From contig JAJYTW010000001.1 of the NCBI GenBank assembly GCA_021792855.1, positions 1 to 64,000 of the forward strand: a stretch of DNA of 64,000 bases, given 5' to 3'. Position numbers and translations under genes: made by a program. Below are positions 33,341 to 44,875 of this stretch, one piece after another. The first letter of the stretch is position 1; each line of letters opens with the position of its first letter. The notes under the pieces are model-generated. The model did not search any database and was not told the DNA's origin. It saw nothing but the letters and a program-made list of their open reading frames with translations. This DNA comes from Actinomycetes bacterium (GTDB lineage: Bacteria; Actinomycetota; Actinomycetes; Streptosporangiales; Streptosporangiaceae).

Positions 33341-34744
33341 GTGGCGAAGACCTCGGCGGGCTCAGTTTTCCGCTGCTCAGAGTGCGGCTGGCAGACCAGC
33401 AAGTGGGTTGGCCGGTGCGGCGAGTGCCAGTCCTGGGGGACGGTCGGGCAGGTCGCGGTGGCCGGTCCTGGCGGCCGGGCGGGCCGGGCCGTCCTGCGCG
33501 GCATTCCCGGGCCGCGGGCCGCCGCGCCGGCGATCCCGATCTCCCGGGTGGACGCCGCGTCGGCGGCGGCGCGGCCGACCGGCATGGACGAGCTTGACCG
33601 GGTGCTCGGCGGCGGCCTGGTGCCGGGCACGGTCGCGCTGCTGTCCGGCGAGCCCGGGGTGGGCAAGTCCACCCTGCTGCTCGAGGCCGGAGCGCTGGCC
33701 GCCGAGCGATCGCCGGTGCTGTACGTCACCGGCGAGGAGTCCGCGGCCCAGGTGCGGCAGCGAGCCGACCGGATCGGCGCGGTCAGCGAGAATCTGTTCC
33801 TGGCCGCCGAGACCGACCTCGACGCGATGCTCGCGCACGTGGCGGCGGTGAATCCGGCGCTGCTGATCGTGGACTCGGTGCAGACCATCACCGCGGCCGG
33901 GACCGAGGGCGCGCCGGGCGGGGTTACCCAGGTGCGCGAGATCACCTCCGCGCTGGTCAGCCTCGCCAAGCAGCGCGAGCTGACCACGGTGCTTGTGGGG
34001 CACGTGACGAAGGACGGCTCGATCGCCGGGCCGCGCTCGCTGGAGCATCTGGTCGACGTGGTGCTGCAGTTCGAGGGCGACAGCCGGGGCCGGCTCCGGA
34101 TGATCCGGGCGCTGAAGAACCGGTTCGGGCCGACCGACGAGGTCGGGTGCTTCGAACTCGGCGAGTTCGGGCTGATCGGCCTGCCCGATCCGAGCGGGCT
34201 GTTCCTGTCCAGGCAGCACGGGCCGGTGCCGGGCACCTGCGTGACGGTGACACTGGAGGGCCGGCGCCCGCTGGTCGCCGAGGTGCAGACGCTGGTCTGC
34301 CCGGTCGAGGGGGCCGAGCCGTCCCGGCGGGTGACCTCGGGGCTCGACCCGGCCAGGGTCGGCATGGTGATCGCGGTGCTGCAGCAGCGGGCCAGGGTCA
34401 GGCTCGGCCGGGCCGACATCTACGCGGCGACGGTCGGCGGGGTCAGGCTCGCCGAGCCGTCGGTCGACCTGGCGGTGGCGCTGGCACTGGCGGGCGCGCT
34501 GGCGAACCTGTCCGTGCCGATGGATGTGGTCGCGTTCGGCGAAGTCGGACTGGCGGGCGAGATCCGGACGGTGGCGGGCGTCGGCCGCAGGCTCAGCGAG
34601 GCGAGCCGGATGGGGTTCCGCCGGGCGGTCGTCCCGGCCGGCACCGAGGTCGGCCCGGCCGCGGAGATGATGGAGGTGGTCGCGGTGCCCGATATCGCCG
34701 CCGCCATCTCCGCCACGTTCGGCGCGGGCCGGGCGACCGGCTGA
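33341..34744 (+). CDS. radA: DNA repair protein RadA
   Basis: Zinc finger FRCSECGWQTSKWVGRCGECQSWG, Walker A GEPGVGKST, KNRFG motif, Lon-like C-terminus. Confidence 0.96.
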   Translation: MAKTSAGSVFRCSECGWQTSKWVGRCGECQSWGTVGQVAVAGPGGRAGRAVLRGIPGPRAAAPAIPISRVDAASAAARPTGMDELDRVLGGGLVPGTVALLSGEPGVGKSTLLLEAGALAAERSPVLYVTGEESAAQVRQRADRIGAVSENLFLAAETDLDAMLAHVAAVNPALLIVDSVQTITAAGTEGAPGGVTQVREITSALVSLAKQRELTTVLVGHVTKDGSIAGPRSLEHLVDVVLQFEGDSRGRLRMIRALKNRFGPTDEVGCFELGEFGLIGLPDPSGLFLSRQHGPVPGTCVTVTLEGRRPLVAEVQTLVCPVEGAEPSRRVTSGLDPARVGMVIAVLQQRARVRLGRADIYAATVGGVRLAEPSVDLAVALALAGALANLSVPMDVVAFGEVGLAGEIRTVAGVGRRLSEASRMGFRRAVVPAGTEVGPAAEMMEVVAVPDIAAAISATFGAGRATG

Positions 34745-34755
34745 GCGCCGCCCGG

Positions 34756-35535
34756 TCAGCCCAGCCGGAACGTCACCGGCGCGCTGACCAGCGAGCCGTC
34801 GACAGCGGTGACCGTGTACGTGCCTGCCGGGACCCGGCGGCGGCGGCCGGCGCAACCCGGCGCGGCGGTCAGCCGGTCCCAGGACATCGAGACCACCGTG
34901 GGCACGCCGCGCATCAGCGGCGTGATCAGGCTGCCGGACCCGTCCGTGCAGTAGGACGAGTTCCAGATCGTCGCCGAGCCCTCCTTGATGACCAGCGCGA
35001 CGTGCCCGGACCCCACGTTGAATGAGCAGGTCGTCGGCTGGGTGGAGACGATGTTGATGCTGAAGCTGGGCGCCTGGCCGGCCGCGAACCTGGCCTGCGG
35101 GCTGAACACGCTCAGCACGATGCTCGACTTGGCGCAGAACGCGGGCTTGAACTGGAACTGCCCGGACGTCTTCCCCGGCCGTCGCGACCGGGATGACAGC
35201 GGCCTGGACGTGGCGACGGCGCCCTTGCCCTGACCGCCGTGCCCGGTTCCCGCCTTCGCGTGGCGGCCGGCCGTGCCCGTCGCGGTCGGGTGCCGCGGAC
35301 TGGACTGCGCGGTCGGGGTCGGCCCGGTGGCCGACGCTCCCGGAGAGGCGCCGGCCGAGGCGCCGTGCCCGGTCCCAGCGGGTCCGGTGGCACCCGCTGG
35401 GACCTTGAGCGCGGTGGAGAGACCCCAGGCGGCGGCGCCGAACACGGCGAGGCCGATCAGGAGAACCATGAAGCGCCGACGCCAGTACAACCCGGCCGCG
35501 CGCTCGGGCTGGTAACGGAACGTGTTCCCCCCCAT
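34756..35535 (-). CDS. Membrane-anchored extracytoplasmic protein of unknown function
   Basis: N-terminal TM (RRRFMVLLIGLAVFGAAAWGLSTAL), long G/A/T/P/S-rich linker, C-terminal beta-rich domain with Cys pairs. Confidence 0.7.
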   Translation of the reverse strand: MGGNTFRYQPERAAGLYWRRRFMVLLIGLAVFGAAAWGLSTALKVPAGATGPAGTGHGASAGASPGASATGPTPTAQSSPRHPTATGTAGRHAKAGTGHGGQGKGAVATSRPLSSRSRRPGKTSGQFQFKPAFCAKSSIVLSVFSPQARFAAGQAPSFSINIVSTQPTTCSFNVGSGHVALVIKEGSATIWNSSYCTDGSGSLITPLMRGVPTVVSMSWDRLTAAPGCAGRRRRVPAGTYTVTAVDGSLVSAPVTFRLG

Positions 35536-35686
35536 GTCCTTTGAGTATGCAAGAGCATGCCCGGCCCGCGGGGATGCCTCGCCGCTATCTCCGGAGCGTG
35601 TTTTCGCAGGCAGGAGACTTGCGGAGGGCTTGCCCGCATTCCTAGTGACGTGCCGCCGACGGCGGTCATGGCAGGATCGATCCGTC

Positions 35687-36586
35687 ATGACCACCAGATT
35701 CGAACGGCCGATCGCCGACTGGTTCGCGACCTGCGCAAGGGACCTGCCGTGGCGGGCGCCGGACGCCGGGCCCTGGGCGATCATGGTTAGCGAGTTCATG
35801 CTCCAGCAGACCCCGGTGTCGCGGGTGCTTCCGGCCTACCGGGCCTGGCTGGAGCGCTGGCCGACGCCCGCAGCCCTCGCCGCCGCCACCCCGGCCGACG
35901 CGGTCCGACAGTGGGACCGGCTTGGCTACCCGCGCCGGGCTATCCGCCTGCATGCCGCGGCGACGTTGATCGCGGACCGGCACGGCGGGTCGGTCCCTGC
36001 GTCGCTCGACGACCTGCGCGCGCTGCCCGGTGTGGGCGACTACACGGCGGCCGCGATTGCCAGTTTCGCCTTCGGCCAGCGACATCCCGTGCTCGACGTG
36101 AACATCCGCCGGGTCCTGGCCCGCCTGGTGACCGGGCGGGATCTGGGCGGCGGGTCGGTCAGCGGCACCGAGACGGCGCTGGCGGCCGCACTGCTGCCAC
36201 CGGCCAGCGACGGCCGCGCTGCCCGCTGGAACGCCGCGGTGATGGAACTTGGCGCCCTGGTCTGCACCGCTGCCCGGCCGGCCTGCGATCGGTGCCCGGT
36301 GGCAGTCTCGTGCGCCTGGCTGGCTGGCGGCAGGCCACCGGCCGACCGGCCCCGGCGCAGCCAGACCTACCTGGGCAGCGACCGGCAGTGCCGGGGCGCG
36401 CTGCTCGCCGTGCTGCGGTCCGCCGCCGGGCCGGTGCCGGTCACCGCCTTCGACGGCTGCTGGCCGGACGCCGGCCAGCGGGTAAGGGTCCTGGCCGGAC
36501 TGGTCGGAGACGGCCTGGTGACGCTGTCGGAGAGCGGACTGGCCAGCCTGCCCGGCGAGGGAGCGGCGATTCCCGGCGCCGGGTAA
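35687..36586 (+). CDS. mutY: A/G-specific adenine glycosylase
   Basis: WRAPDAGPWAIMVSEFMLQQTPVSRVLPAYRAWLERWPT, LPGVGDYTAAAIASFAFG, 4Fe-4S motif C-X6-C-X2-C-X5-C. Confidence 0.94.
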   Translation: MTTRFERPIADWFATCARDLPWRAPDAGPWAIMVSEFMLQQTPVSRVLPAYRAWLERWPTPAALAAATPADAVRQWDRLGYPRRAIRLHAAATLIADRHGGSVPASLDDLRALPGVGDYTAAAIASFAFGQRHPVLDVNIRRVLARLVTGRDLGGGSVSGTETALAAALLPPASDGRAARWNAAVMELGALVCTAARPACDRCPVAVSCAWLAGGRPPADRPRRSQTYLGSDRQCRGALLAVLRSAAGPVPVTAFDGCWPDAGQRVRVLAGLVGDGLVTLSESGLASLPGEGAAIPGAG

Positions 36587-36657
36587 GGCAGCCAGGTCTC
36601 CGGGAGCCAGGTGCGAGGACCGCACTTCACCGCCGCCGGATCCGGCGCCGGTGAAAG

Positions 36658-36699
36658 CCGAGGTGGCCGGCCCGGCAGATGCCGGGCCGGCCACCTCGG
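36658..36699. terminator. Bidirectional terminator between convergent mutY and clpC
   Basis: CCGAGGTGGCCGGCCCGGC-AGAT-GCCGGGCCGGCCACCTCGG: perfect 19-bp stem, 4-nt loop. Confidence 0.88.
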
Positions 36700-36719
36700 A
36701 CAGGCTGGGGATTCCCCGG

Positions 36720-39281
<2,562 letters not shown>

Positions 39282-39481
39282 TCGTCGCTCCCTCACCTAG
39301 CGGTGGGGACGGGCCTTCGCAGTCGCCCGTCCCTGCCGCGCGCTAGCCCTGGTGCCAGGCAAGGCGCCGACTGTGGCACATCGCGTCAGCGAGCGATCCA
39401 CCACACTCCAGAACAACCTTCCCCGGCTGACGGGCGTTCACCCTCATCCAACCGGCCGCGGGGAAACAGTGTTCCCAGGTA

Positions 39482-39495
39482 CGCCGCCAGCGAAC
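39482..39495 (-). promoter_or_regulatory. ClgR-like box 1: GTTCGC-TGGCG-GCG
   Basis: Reverse complement of cgccgccagcgaac; matches remembered ClgR consensus GTTCGC-N5-GCG. Confidence 0.6.
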
Positions 39496-39506
39496 GCCGG
39501 TCCGTA

Positions 39507-39520
39507 CGCTGCCAGCGAAC
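39507..39520 (-). promoter_or_regulatory. ClgR-like box 2: GTTCGC-TGGCA-GCG
   Basis: Reverse complement of cgctgccagcgaac; 25 bp from box 1. Confidence 0.6.
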
Positions 39521-39522
39521 AT

Positions 39523-39578
39523 GCAACGGCTGGCGACATACCGGCGATGTCGCCTGATGGTATGTCGTCAGCCGTTGC
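39523..39578. terminator. Long inverted repeat/hairpin between lsr2 stop and clpC promoter region
   Basis: GCAACGGCTGGCGACATACC (523-542) pairs with GGTATGTCGTCAGCCGTTGC (559-578), one mismatch (G.U in plus-strand RNA); loop holds GGCGA-TG-TCGCC. Confidence 0.65.
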
Positions 39579-39735
39579 CGAGCGATGACTCACGCTGCGA
39601 AAGCCCCATCCAGCACCAGCCGCCGACGCACCGCCGCGTGACTGCCGGTGCCGGTCTGGCAGTACCGGGACTGGCCGCACGGCGGGCGCCGTGCCAGGGG
39701 CTCTCGGGCCGGAAAGCTTCTCCGGGCCTTGAGAG

Positions 39736-40068
39736 CTAGTGGGCCGCTTCGTACTCGGCGATGATGTTCGCGGGAATGCGGCCGCGCTCACTTACCTTGT
39801 GCCCACGCTGCCGCGCCCACTCCCTGATCTCGGAACTGCGCTCACGGCCCGGGCCACTGCGTGCCTTGCGGCGCCGTCCGCCCGCCGATGCCCGGCGGGC
39901 GTGGTCTGCGAATACGCCGACCTTCTCGCGAAGTTCCTTGCTGTGCGGGCCGCACAGATCGATTTCGTACGCGTTGCCATCAAAAGCGAACGATACCGAC
40001 TCGCTGCCTTCGACCTCTCCATCGTGCGGTAGGTCGCACACTACCGTCACTACTGTCTTGTGAGCCAT
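39736..40068 (-). CDS. lsr2: Lsr2 family nucleoid-associated protein
   Basis: [58 protein letters not shown]...[30 protein letters not shown]. Confidence 0.97.
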   Translation of the reverse strand: MAHKTVVTVVCDLPHDGEVEGSESVSFAFDGNAYEIDLCGPHSKELREKVGVFADHARRASAGGRRRKARSGPGRERSSEIREWARQRGHKVSERGRIPANIIAEYEAAH

Positions 40069-40233
40069 GCTCGTGAACCTTTCTGTTACCTCAGCTATTT
40101 AAGAAGCTTAAGCTTAACCTATCCTAGCAAGTGCGCCGATGACAATTCACGGTGCCCGAAACGAGGCGCAGTTCGAGAGTAGCGTTCCCGCGTACTACTT
40201 GAAACCCCGGAGTAACTCTCCGTAATCAGCACA

Positions 40234-40500
40234 TCAGTTACCAGGCTTAGTACCGACATCGTCCTTATCATCGGCACCCGCCGGCCGACCACGTTCGGCA
40301 CCTCTCGATCGGCTTGATGGATTCTGAGGCTTAGCTGAAAGATGCCGATCCGTCGAATCTGGTGCCGATTGATCGCGTCCCTCGTCGTCTGCCGCGTTCT
40401 TGCCGCGGCGCATCTCATGCCTGAGGAATGCTCCCACCGCGAACAGGAACACGGCAGCGACCAAAAAGGGAGGAGCTAGCACAGTCAGATCGTTGACCAC
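40234..40500 (-). CDS. Small single-TM orphan protein (88 aa)
   Basis: GTG start 6 nt after GGAGG; VVNDLTVLAPPFLVAAVFLFAVGAFLRHEMRRG then charged tail; start overlaps upstream stop (TAGTG). Confidence 0.5.
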   Translation of the reverse strand: MVNDLTVLAPPFLVAAVFLFAVGAFLRHEMRRGKNAADDEGRDQSAPDSTDRHLSAKPQNPSSRSRGAERGRPAGADDKDDVGTKPGN

Positions 40501-41024
40501 TACCAACCTCCGTGCCATGTCGGACTCATGAGCACCGCCCGCGCGGTCGCCAGGCCCGCGCCGACCAGTTCCGCGGTCACCGAACCGGTGACCGCGGGGC
40601 GGATCGACGGCCACCAGGACGGGCCCTGCCAGGCACTACCCGGCGGGACAGCAGCATCCGCCCCCCACGCCGGACCTTGGCCGAACCGGCCCTGGTCGCG
40701 GGGATCAGCGACATTTCGCTGCGGCGGCACAGCTTTCTTGTCGACCTTTCCGACCGCAGGCGTCCAGCGACCAGGCGATCCGCCGATGTCCCCCGGACCA
40801 GACACATTTGTCGGGGTGCGGGCCGGACAGGAACGGCCACGCCGGGATACGACGTCCGGCCATCCGCGCCGGTAAGTCCGCGACCACGGACTTCCTGACC
40901 GCCAGTCGCATACGATGGCAATCATCGAGCCAGCACGACGCTGGCTGCGGCGCTCCCGCGAGGCGAGGAAATTCCGGAACCTCGCCAGATTGAGCCCGGT
41001 GCGATCTGCTCTGGAATCGGCCAT
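40500..41024 (-). CDS. Hypothetical orphan protein (174 aa)
   Basis: Strong SD GGAGGAGGAAACG before ATG; MADSRADRTGLNLARFRNFLASRERRSQRR; moderately high GC3. Confidence 0.45.
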   Translation of the reverse strand: MADSRADRTGLNLARFRNFLASRERRSQRRAGSMIAIVCDWRSGSPWSRTYRRGWPDVVSRRGRSCPARTPTNVSGPGDIGGSPGRWTPAVGKVDKKAVPPQRNVADPRDQGRFGQGPAWGADAAVPPGSAWQGPSWWPSIRPAVTGSVTAELVGAGLATARAVLMSPTWHGGW

Positions 41025-41472
41025 CGTTTCCTCCTCCTCCCAGCGTGTCACAGTGTCAGCCGGGCCATACATTCCGGCAGAAACCGAGCGAGTAGCACGA
41101 ACTCCGCCACATCTACGCCGCCTGCGTCTACCATTGCGTCCTAACCAGTCCCGGTCGGGCCATATTCACCAGGCTACGTCATGCCCGGCACCCGGCCGCC
41201 GCGATGCCCGGTGTGCATCGGCCGGACCTAATCCTGCACGGTGCAACCGCCCTTCACGGATTTGCGTGCCGCGCGCAACCGGGCGACCCGGATATCAGCA
41301 CCCTCCCTGTCGGTCTTATCCGAGCTATCATGTAAAGGTGCCTCCAGAAGCCAGCTGACCGGTTAATACCCGGCCGCGCGGTTCCCCGGCATCCGCTTCT
41401 CGCGATTCGATGTCGGCCGAATCTCCCTGGGCACCCCGGTGAACAGTGCCCGCGCGGAACACCGGCGGACCT

Positions 41473-41504
41473 GTGATGGGGTGATGGGGTGATGGGGTGA
41501 TGGG
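41473..41504. repeat. Octanucleotide tandem repeat (GTGATGGG)x4, putative G-quadruplex
   Basis: Four perfect copies; GGGG-TGAT-GGGG-TGAT-GGGG-TGAT-GGG. Confidence 0.95.
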
Positions 41505-42226
41505 CCCTCCCAGCCACCGGGCCATACCAAGCGGTGCGCCGCCAGACGCATGGTCGCGGGTTTGCGATCGGCCTTACCGGGCCGACGCGGCCATGCGGTG
41601 ACTCGGATAACGATCCGGGCCAGGCGTAGTGTCCTGCCGAACAAATTTAGGCCATCCTTATTTTCAAAATTCGGCCGTGCCGAACACGTCAACCGTGGCG
41701 CGTGCGGGAAAGCAAAACGTGACACGCTATCTGCCCGGCACCTAGGCGCACACCCGCCGGGTAGTCCACGCCCCGGTAAGTGTTCTCGCCCACTTACCTG
41801 ACGCACTGGCGTCCGTCCTGTTCCGCGGCATTGGGAGGGTCGGCCCGGAGGTCGGGAGGCGCCTAAGTCACTTAGCGTGATCGAATATGTACTCATGGTT
41901 TTAAGCGTCCCTTACCGGTCTGTGATTCGGCTTAACCACAGATCACGGCGCGATCACCGGCTTGTATCAGGTTCGTTGACACGCGCTCTGAACTGCGAAA
42001 ACGCACTCGCTGCCGGGGGCGGGCAGGGCCCCGGAGCACCATGGTCACATGTTCGGAACGGGCAGGCGTGCCGACAGTCATGTGCTGGATCTCACCGACC
42101 GCCGGCCAAGTTTCCGGGTCGGATGTACACGCAAGCGTTCCGTCCATTATTGTCCATCGCTGTCACTCCCGTTCCCCGTCGCCTCGTCCGCGGTAAGGAC
42201 AGGCGGCCGTAGAGAGGAGCGCGCAC

Positions 42227-43300
42227 GTGGAGGGCTCGCCAGGAGGTAGGCACTCCCGCCACCAAACCAGGGCGACTCGCGCCCGGAACCGGCCGCGCCG
42301 GTGGACCGCGCGAGCACGGCTCGGCAGGCGCCTAGCGGCCACAATCGGCGTTACGACCGCTCTCAGCCTGCTTATCCCCGCCGCGGCGGCGGGGGCCGCT
42401 GTCGACGCCCACGGCAGCGCCCCAGTCGGCCTGAGGACGCTGCTCGCCCGGGCGGCGAAGCTATCCGCCGAGATCGACAACCTCAGCCAGTCGGTTGACG
42501 CGCTCCGGATTCAGCTCAGCCAGGCCAGGCAGCAGGTCAGCCTCTCGCGCCTGACAATCCGGCGGGATCAGCGACTGTTGACGACCGATCAGTACGCACT
42601 CGGCATGATCGCCGCTGCCGGGTACATGAGCGGGGGGATCAATCCGTCGCTGCAACTCCTCCAGAGCAGCAACCCGCAGGCGATGCTGAACCGGGCGTCG
42701 ATCCTGAGCCAGCTACAGAACGAGAACGGCACCAAGCTCAGCCTCGTCGCCGCGGCCCGCGCCGCTGCCATCCGGGCCCGACTGGTGGCTCTCCAGCAGG
42801 AGCGCCGGGCAGCCCGGCTCTCCGCCGCGATGCGGGTCAAGGTCGCCCGGATCCAGGCTAAGGAGAACTTGCTCAACAGCGCCGCGTTCGCTCGCGCCAT
42901 GACCATCTACCAGCAGACCGGCGCGTACCCGGCGGTCCAGGTCGCCGGCAACTCGGTCGGCGTCCAGGCGCTCAGGTACGCGCTCACCCGGGTGGGTGAT
43001 CCGTACGTATGGGGCGCGGCCGGGCCGAACGCCTTCGACTGCTCGGGACTGGTCGTCTGGGCGTACGCGCAGATAGGCATCTCTCTACCGCATTACACCG
43101 GCTACCTGTGGAATTCCGGCGTGCACATCTCCCGATCCCAGCTTGAGCCCGGCGACCTGGTGTTCTTCTTCCCCGACATCGGTCATGTGGGGATCTACGT
43201 CGGCGGCGGGATGATGGTGGACGCGCCCACCTACGGCCAGCCGGTCCAGGTCCAGCCGGTGTTCTGGAGCGCCTACGTGGGCGCCGTCCGGATCGCCTGA
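42227..43300 (+). CDS. NlpC/P60 family peptidoglycan hydrolase with coiled-coil region
   Basis: Signal-like N-terminus ATIGVTTALSLLIPAAAAGAA; coiled coil; GDPYVWGAAGPNAFDCSGLVVWAYAQIGISLPHYTGYLW, GDLVFFFPDIGHVGIYVG. Confidence 0.92.
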   Translation: MEGSPGGRHSRHQTRATRARNRPRRWTARARLGRRLAATIGVTTALSLLIPAAAAGAAVDAHGSAPVGLRTLLARAAKLSAEIDNLSQSVDALRIQLSQARQQVSLSRLTIRRDQRLLTTDQYALGMIAAAGYMSGGINPSLQLLQSSNPQAMLNRASILSQLQNENGTKLSLVAAARAAAIRARLVALQQERRAARLSAAMRVKVARIQAKENLLNSAAFARAMTIYQQTGAYPAVQVAGNSVGVQALRYALTRVGDPYVWGAAGPNAFDCSGLVVWAYAQIGISLPHYTGYLWNSGVHISRSQLEPGDLVFFFPDIGHVGIYVGGGMMVDAPTYGQPVQVQPVFWSAYVGAVRIA

Positions 43301-43311
43301 TCCGGACGGCG
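43282..43311. terminator. Stem-loop spanning the NlpC/P60 stop
   Basis: CGCCGTCCGGATC-GCCT-GATCCGGACGGCG: perfect 13-bp stem, 4-nt loop. Confidence 0.75.
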
Positions 43312-43317
43312 TCGCGG

Positions 43318-43341
43318 GTGACCGCAGGAGCGGGCGGTCAC
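43318..43341. terminator. Second stem-loop at the lysS 3' end
   Basis: GTGACCGC-AGGAGCGG-GCGGTCAC: perfect 8-bp stem. Confidence 0.5.
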
Positions 43342-44819
43342 ACCGGCCGGACGAGTGGGAACAGGATGGTCTCCCGGATCGATGCGCCGGTCAGCATGAT
43401 CAGGACCCGGTCGATGCCCATTCCCATTCCGCCGGTCGGCGGCATCCCGTGCTCCAGGGCACGCAGGAACTCCTCGTCCAGTTGCATCGCCTCGGCGTCA
43501 CCGCCGGCCGCGAGCAGCGACTGCGCCGTCAGCCGCGCCCGCTGCTCGATCGGATCGACAAGCTCGGAGTAGCCGGTTCCGATCTCCGCCCCGAACGCGA
43601 CCAGGTCCCAGCGCTCGGCCAGTCGGGGATCGGTCCGGTGCGCCCGGGTCAGCGGCGAGACCTCGACCGGGAAGTCCCGGTAGAACGTCGGCAGCACGGT
43701 CCGCGCCTCCACCAGGTGCTCGTACATCTCGAGCACCACCTGGCCGGCGTTCCAGGACGGCTCAAGGCTGATCCCCGCCTGCCCGGCCAGCTTGCGCAGG
43801 GCGTCCTCGGACGTGTCCGGCGTGACCTCCTCGCCGAGCGCGAGCGAGATGGCCTCGTGCACCCCGATGGACGCCCACGGCCCGCCGATGTCGTGCTCGG
43901 ACCCATCGGCCCGGCGGATCACCGTGCCGCCCACGCCGGCCCTGGCCGCGGCGAGCACCAGGCTGCGGGTTAGCTCGCCGATGGTGTTGTAGTCCCCGTA
44001 GGCCTGATAGGCCTCAAGCATGGTGAACTCGGGGTTGTGGGTCGCGTCGACGCCCTCGTTCCGGAAATTCCTGCCGATCTCGTAGACCCGCTCGATGCCG
44101 CCGACGACCAGCCGCTTGAGGTATAGCTCGATCGCGATCCGCAGGTACAACTGCATGTCGTAGGCGTTGATGTGGGTGATGAACGGCCGGGCGTTGGCGC
44201 CGCCGTGCAGAGTCTGCAGCATCGGCGTCTCAGCCTCGAGATAGCCCTGGGCGTGCAGTTCCTCCCGGATCGCCCGGGTGACGGCGGCCCGAAGCTCGGC
44301 CAGTCGCCGGGCTTCGGGGTTGACGATCAGATCGACGTAACGCATCCGCACCCGGGACTGCGGATCGGTGAGGCCGGCGTGCTTGTCCGGCAGCGGCCTG
44401 AGCGCCTTGGCGGTGATCGCGAAGGAATCGGCGAGCACCGATAGCTCCCCGCTGCGGGAGGTGATCACCTCGCCGGTGATACCGACATGGTCACCGAGGT
44501 CGACGTCGGACTTCCAGGATGCCAGGGCCTGCTCGCCGACCTTGTCCCTGGACACCATCACCTGGATGTCACCGGAGCCGTCCCTGATCGTCGCGAAGCA
44601 GAGCTTCCCGCCGGTGCGGTACAGCATCACCCGGCCGGTCACACCGACCCGGTCGCCGGTGGCCGTGTCGGCCGGCAGATCGGCATGGGCCTGCCGCACC
44701 TGCTCGATGGTGTAAGTGCGCGGGTAGCCCACCGGATAGGGGTCAGCACCGGCGGCTCGCAACCGCTCGACCTTGGCCAGCCGGACCCGGGTCTGCTCGG
44801 ACAGTTCTTCGTCGTTCAC
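43338..44819 (-). CDS. lysS: Lysyl-tRNA synthetase, class II
   Basis: [83 protein letters not shown]. Confidence 0.97.
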   Translation of the reverse strand: MNDEELSEQTRVRLAKVERLRAAGADPYPVGYPRTYTIEQVRQAHADLPADTATGDRVGVTGRVMLYRTGGKLCFATIRDGSGDIQVMVSRDKVGEQALASWKSDVDLGDHVGITGEVITSRSGELSVLADSFAITAKALRPLPDKHAGLTDPQSRVRMRYVDLIVNPEARRLAELRAAVTRAIREELHAQGYLEAETPMLQTLHGGANARPFITHINAYDMQLYLRIAIELYLKRLVVGGIERVYEIGRNFRNEGVDATHNPEFTMLEAYQAYGDYNTIGELTRSLVLAAARAGVGGTVIRRADGSEHDIGGPWASIGVHEAISLALGEEVTPDTSEDALRKLAGQAGISLEPSWNAGQVVLEMYEHLVEARTVLPTFYRDFPVEVSPLTRAHRTDPRLAERWDLVAFGAEIGTGYSELVDPIEQRARLTAQSLLAAGGDAEAMQLDEEFLRALEHGMPPTGGMGMGIDRVLIMLTGASIRETILFPLVRPV

Positions 44820-44875
44820 CTGCGACAGGCTACCGGCGGCGCGTGCCGGGCTGCGACCGAGATCCGGCTCGGCCG

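Noticed and set aside
40119-40418. 99-aa minus-strand ORF
   Set aside because: Overlaps the better supported 88-aa TM protein with SD in another frame; no codon-bias support.
39300-42226. Possible mobile element or prophage remnant around lsr2
   Set aside because: No transposase, integrase, tRNA target or flanking direct repeats seen; gene order around it looks typical for actinobacteria.
42000-42226. c-di-AMP (ydaO) riboswitch before the NlpC/P60 gene
   Set aside because: Could not match the conserved core motifs by eye; left for an Infernal search.
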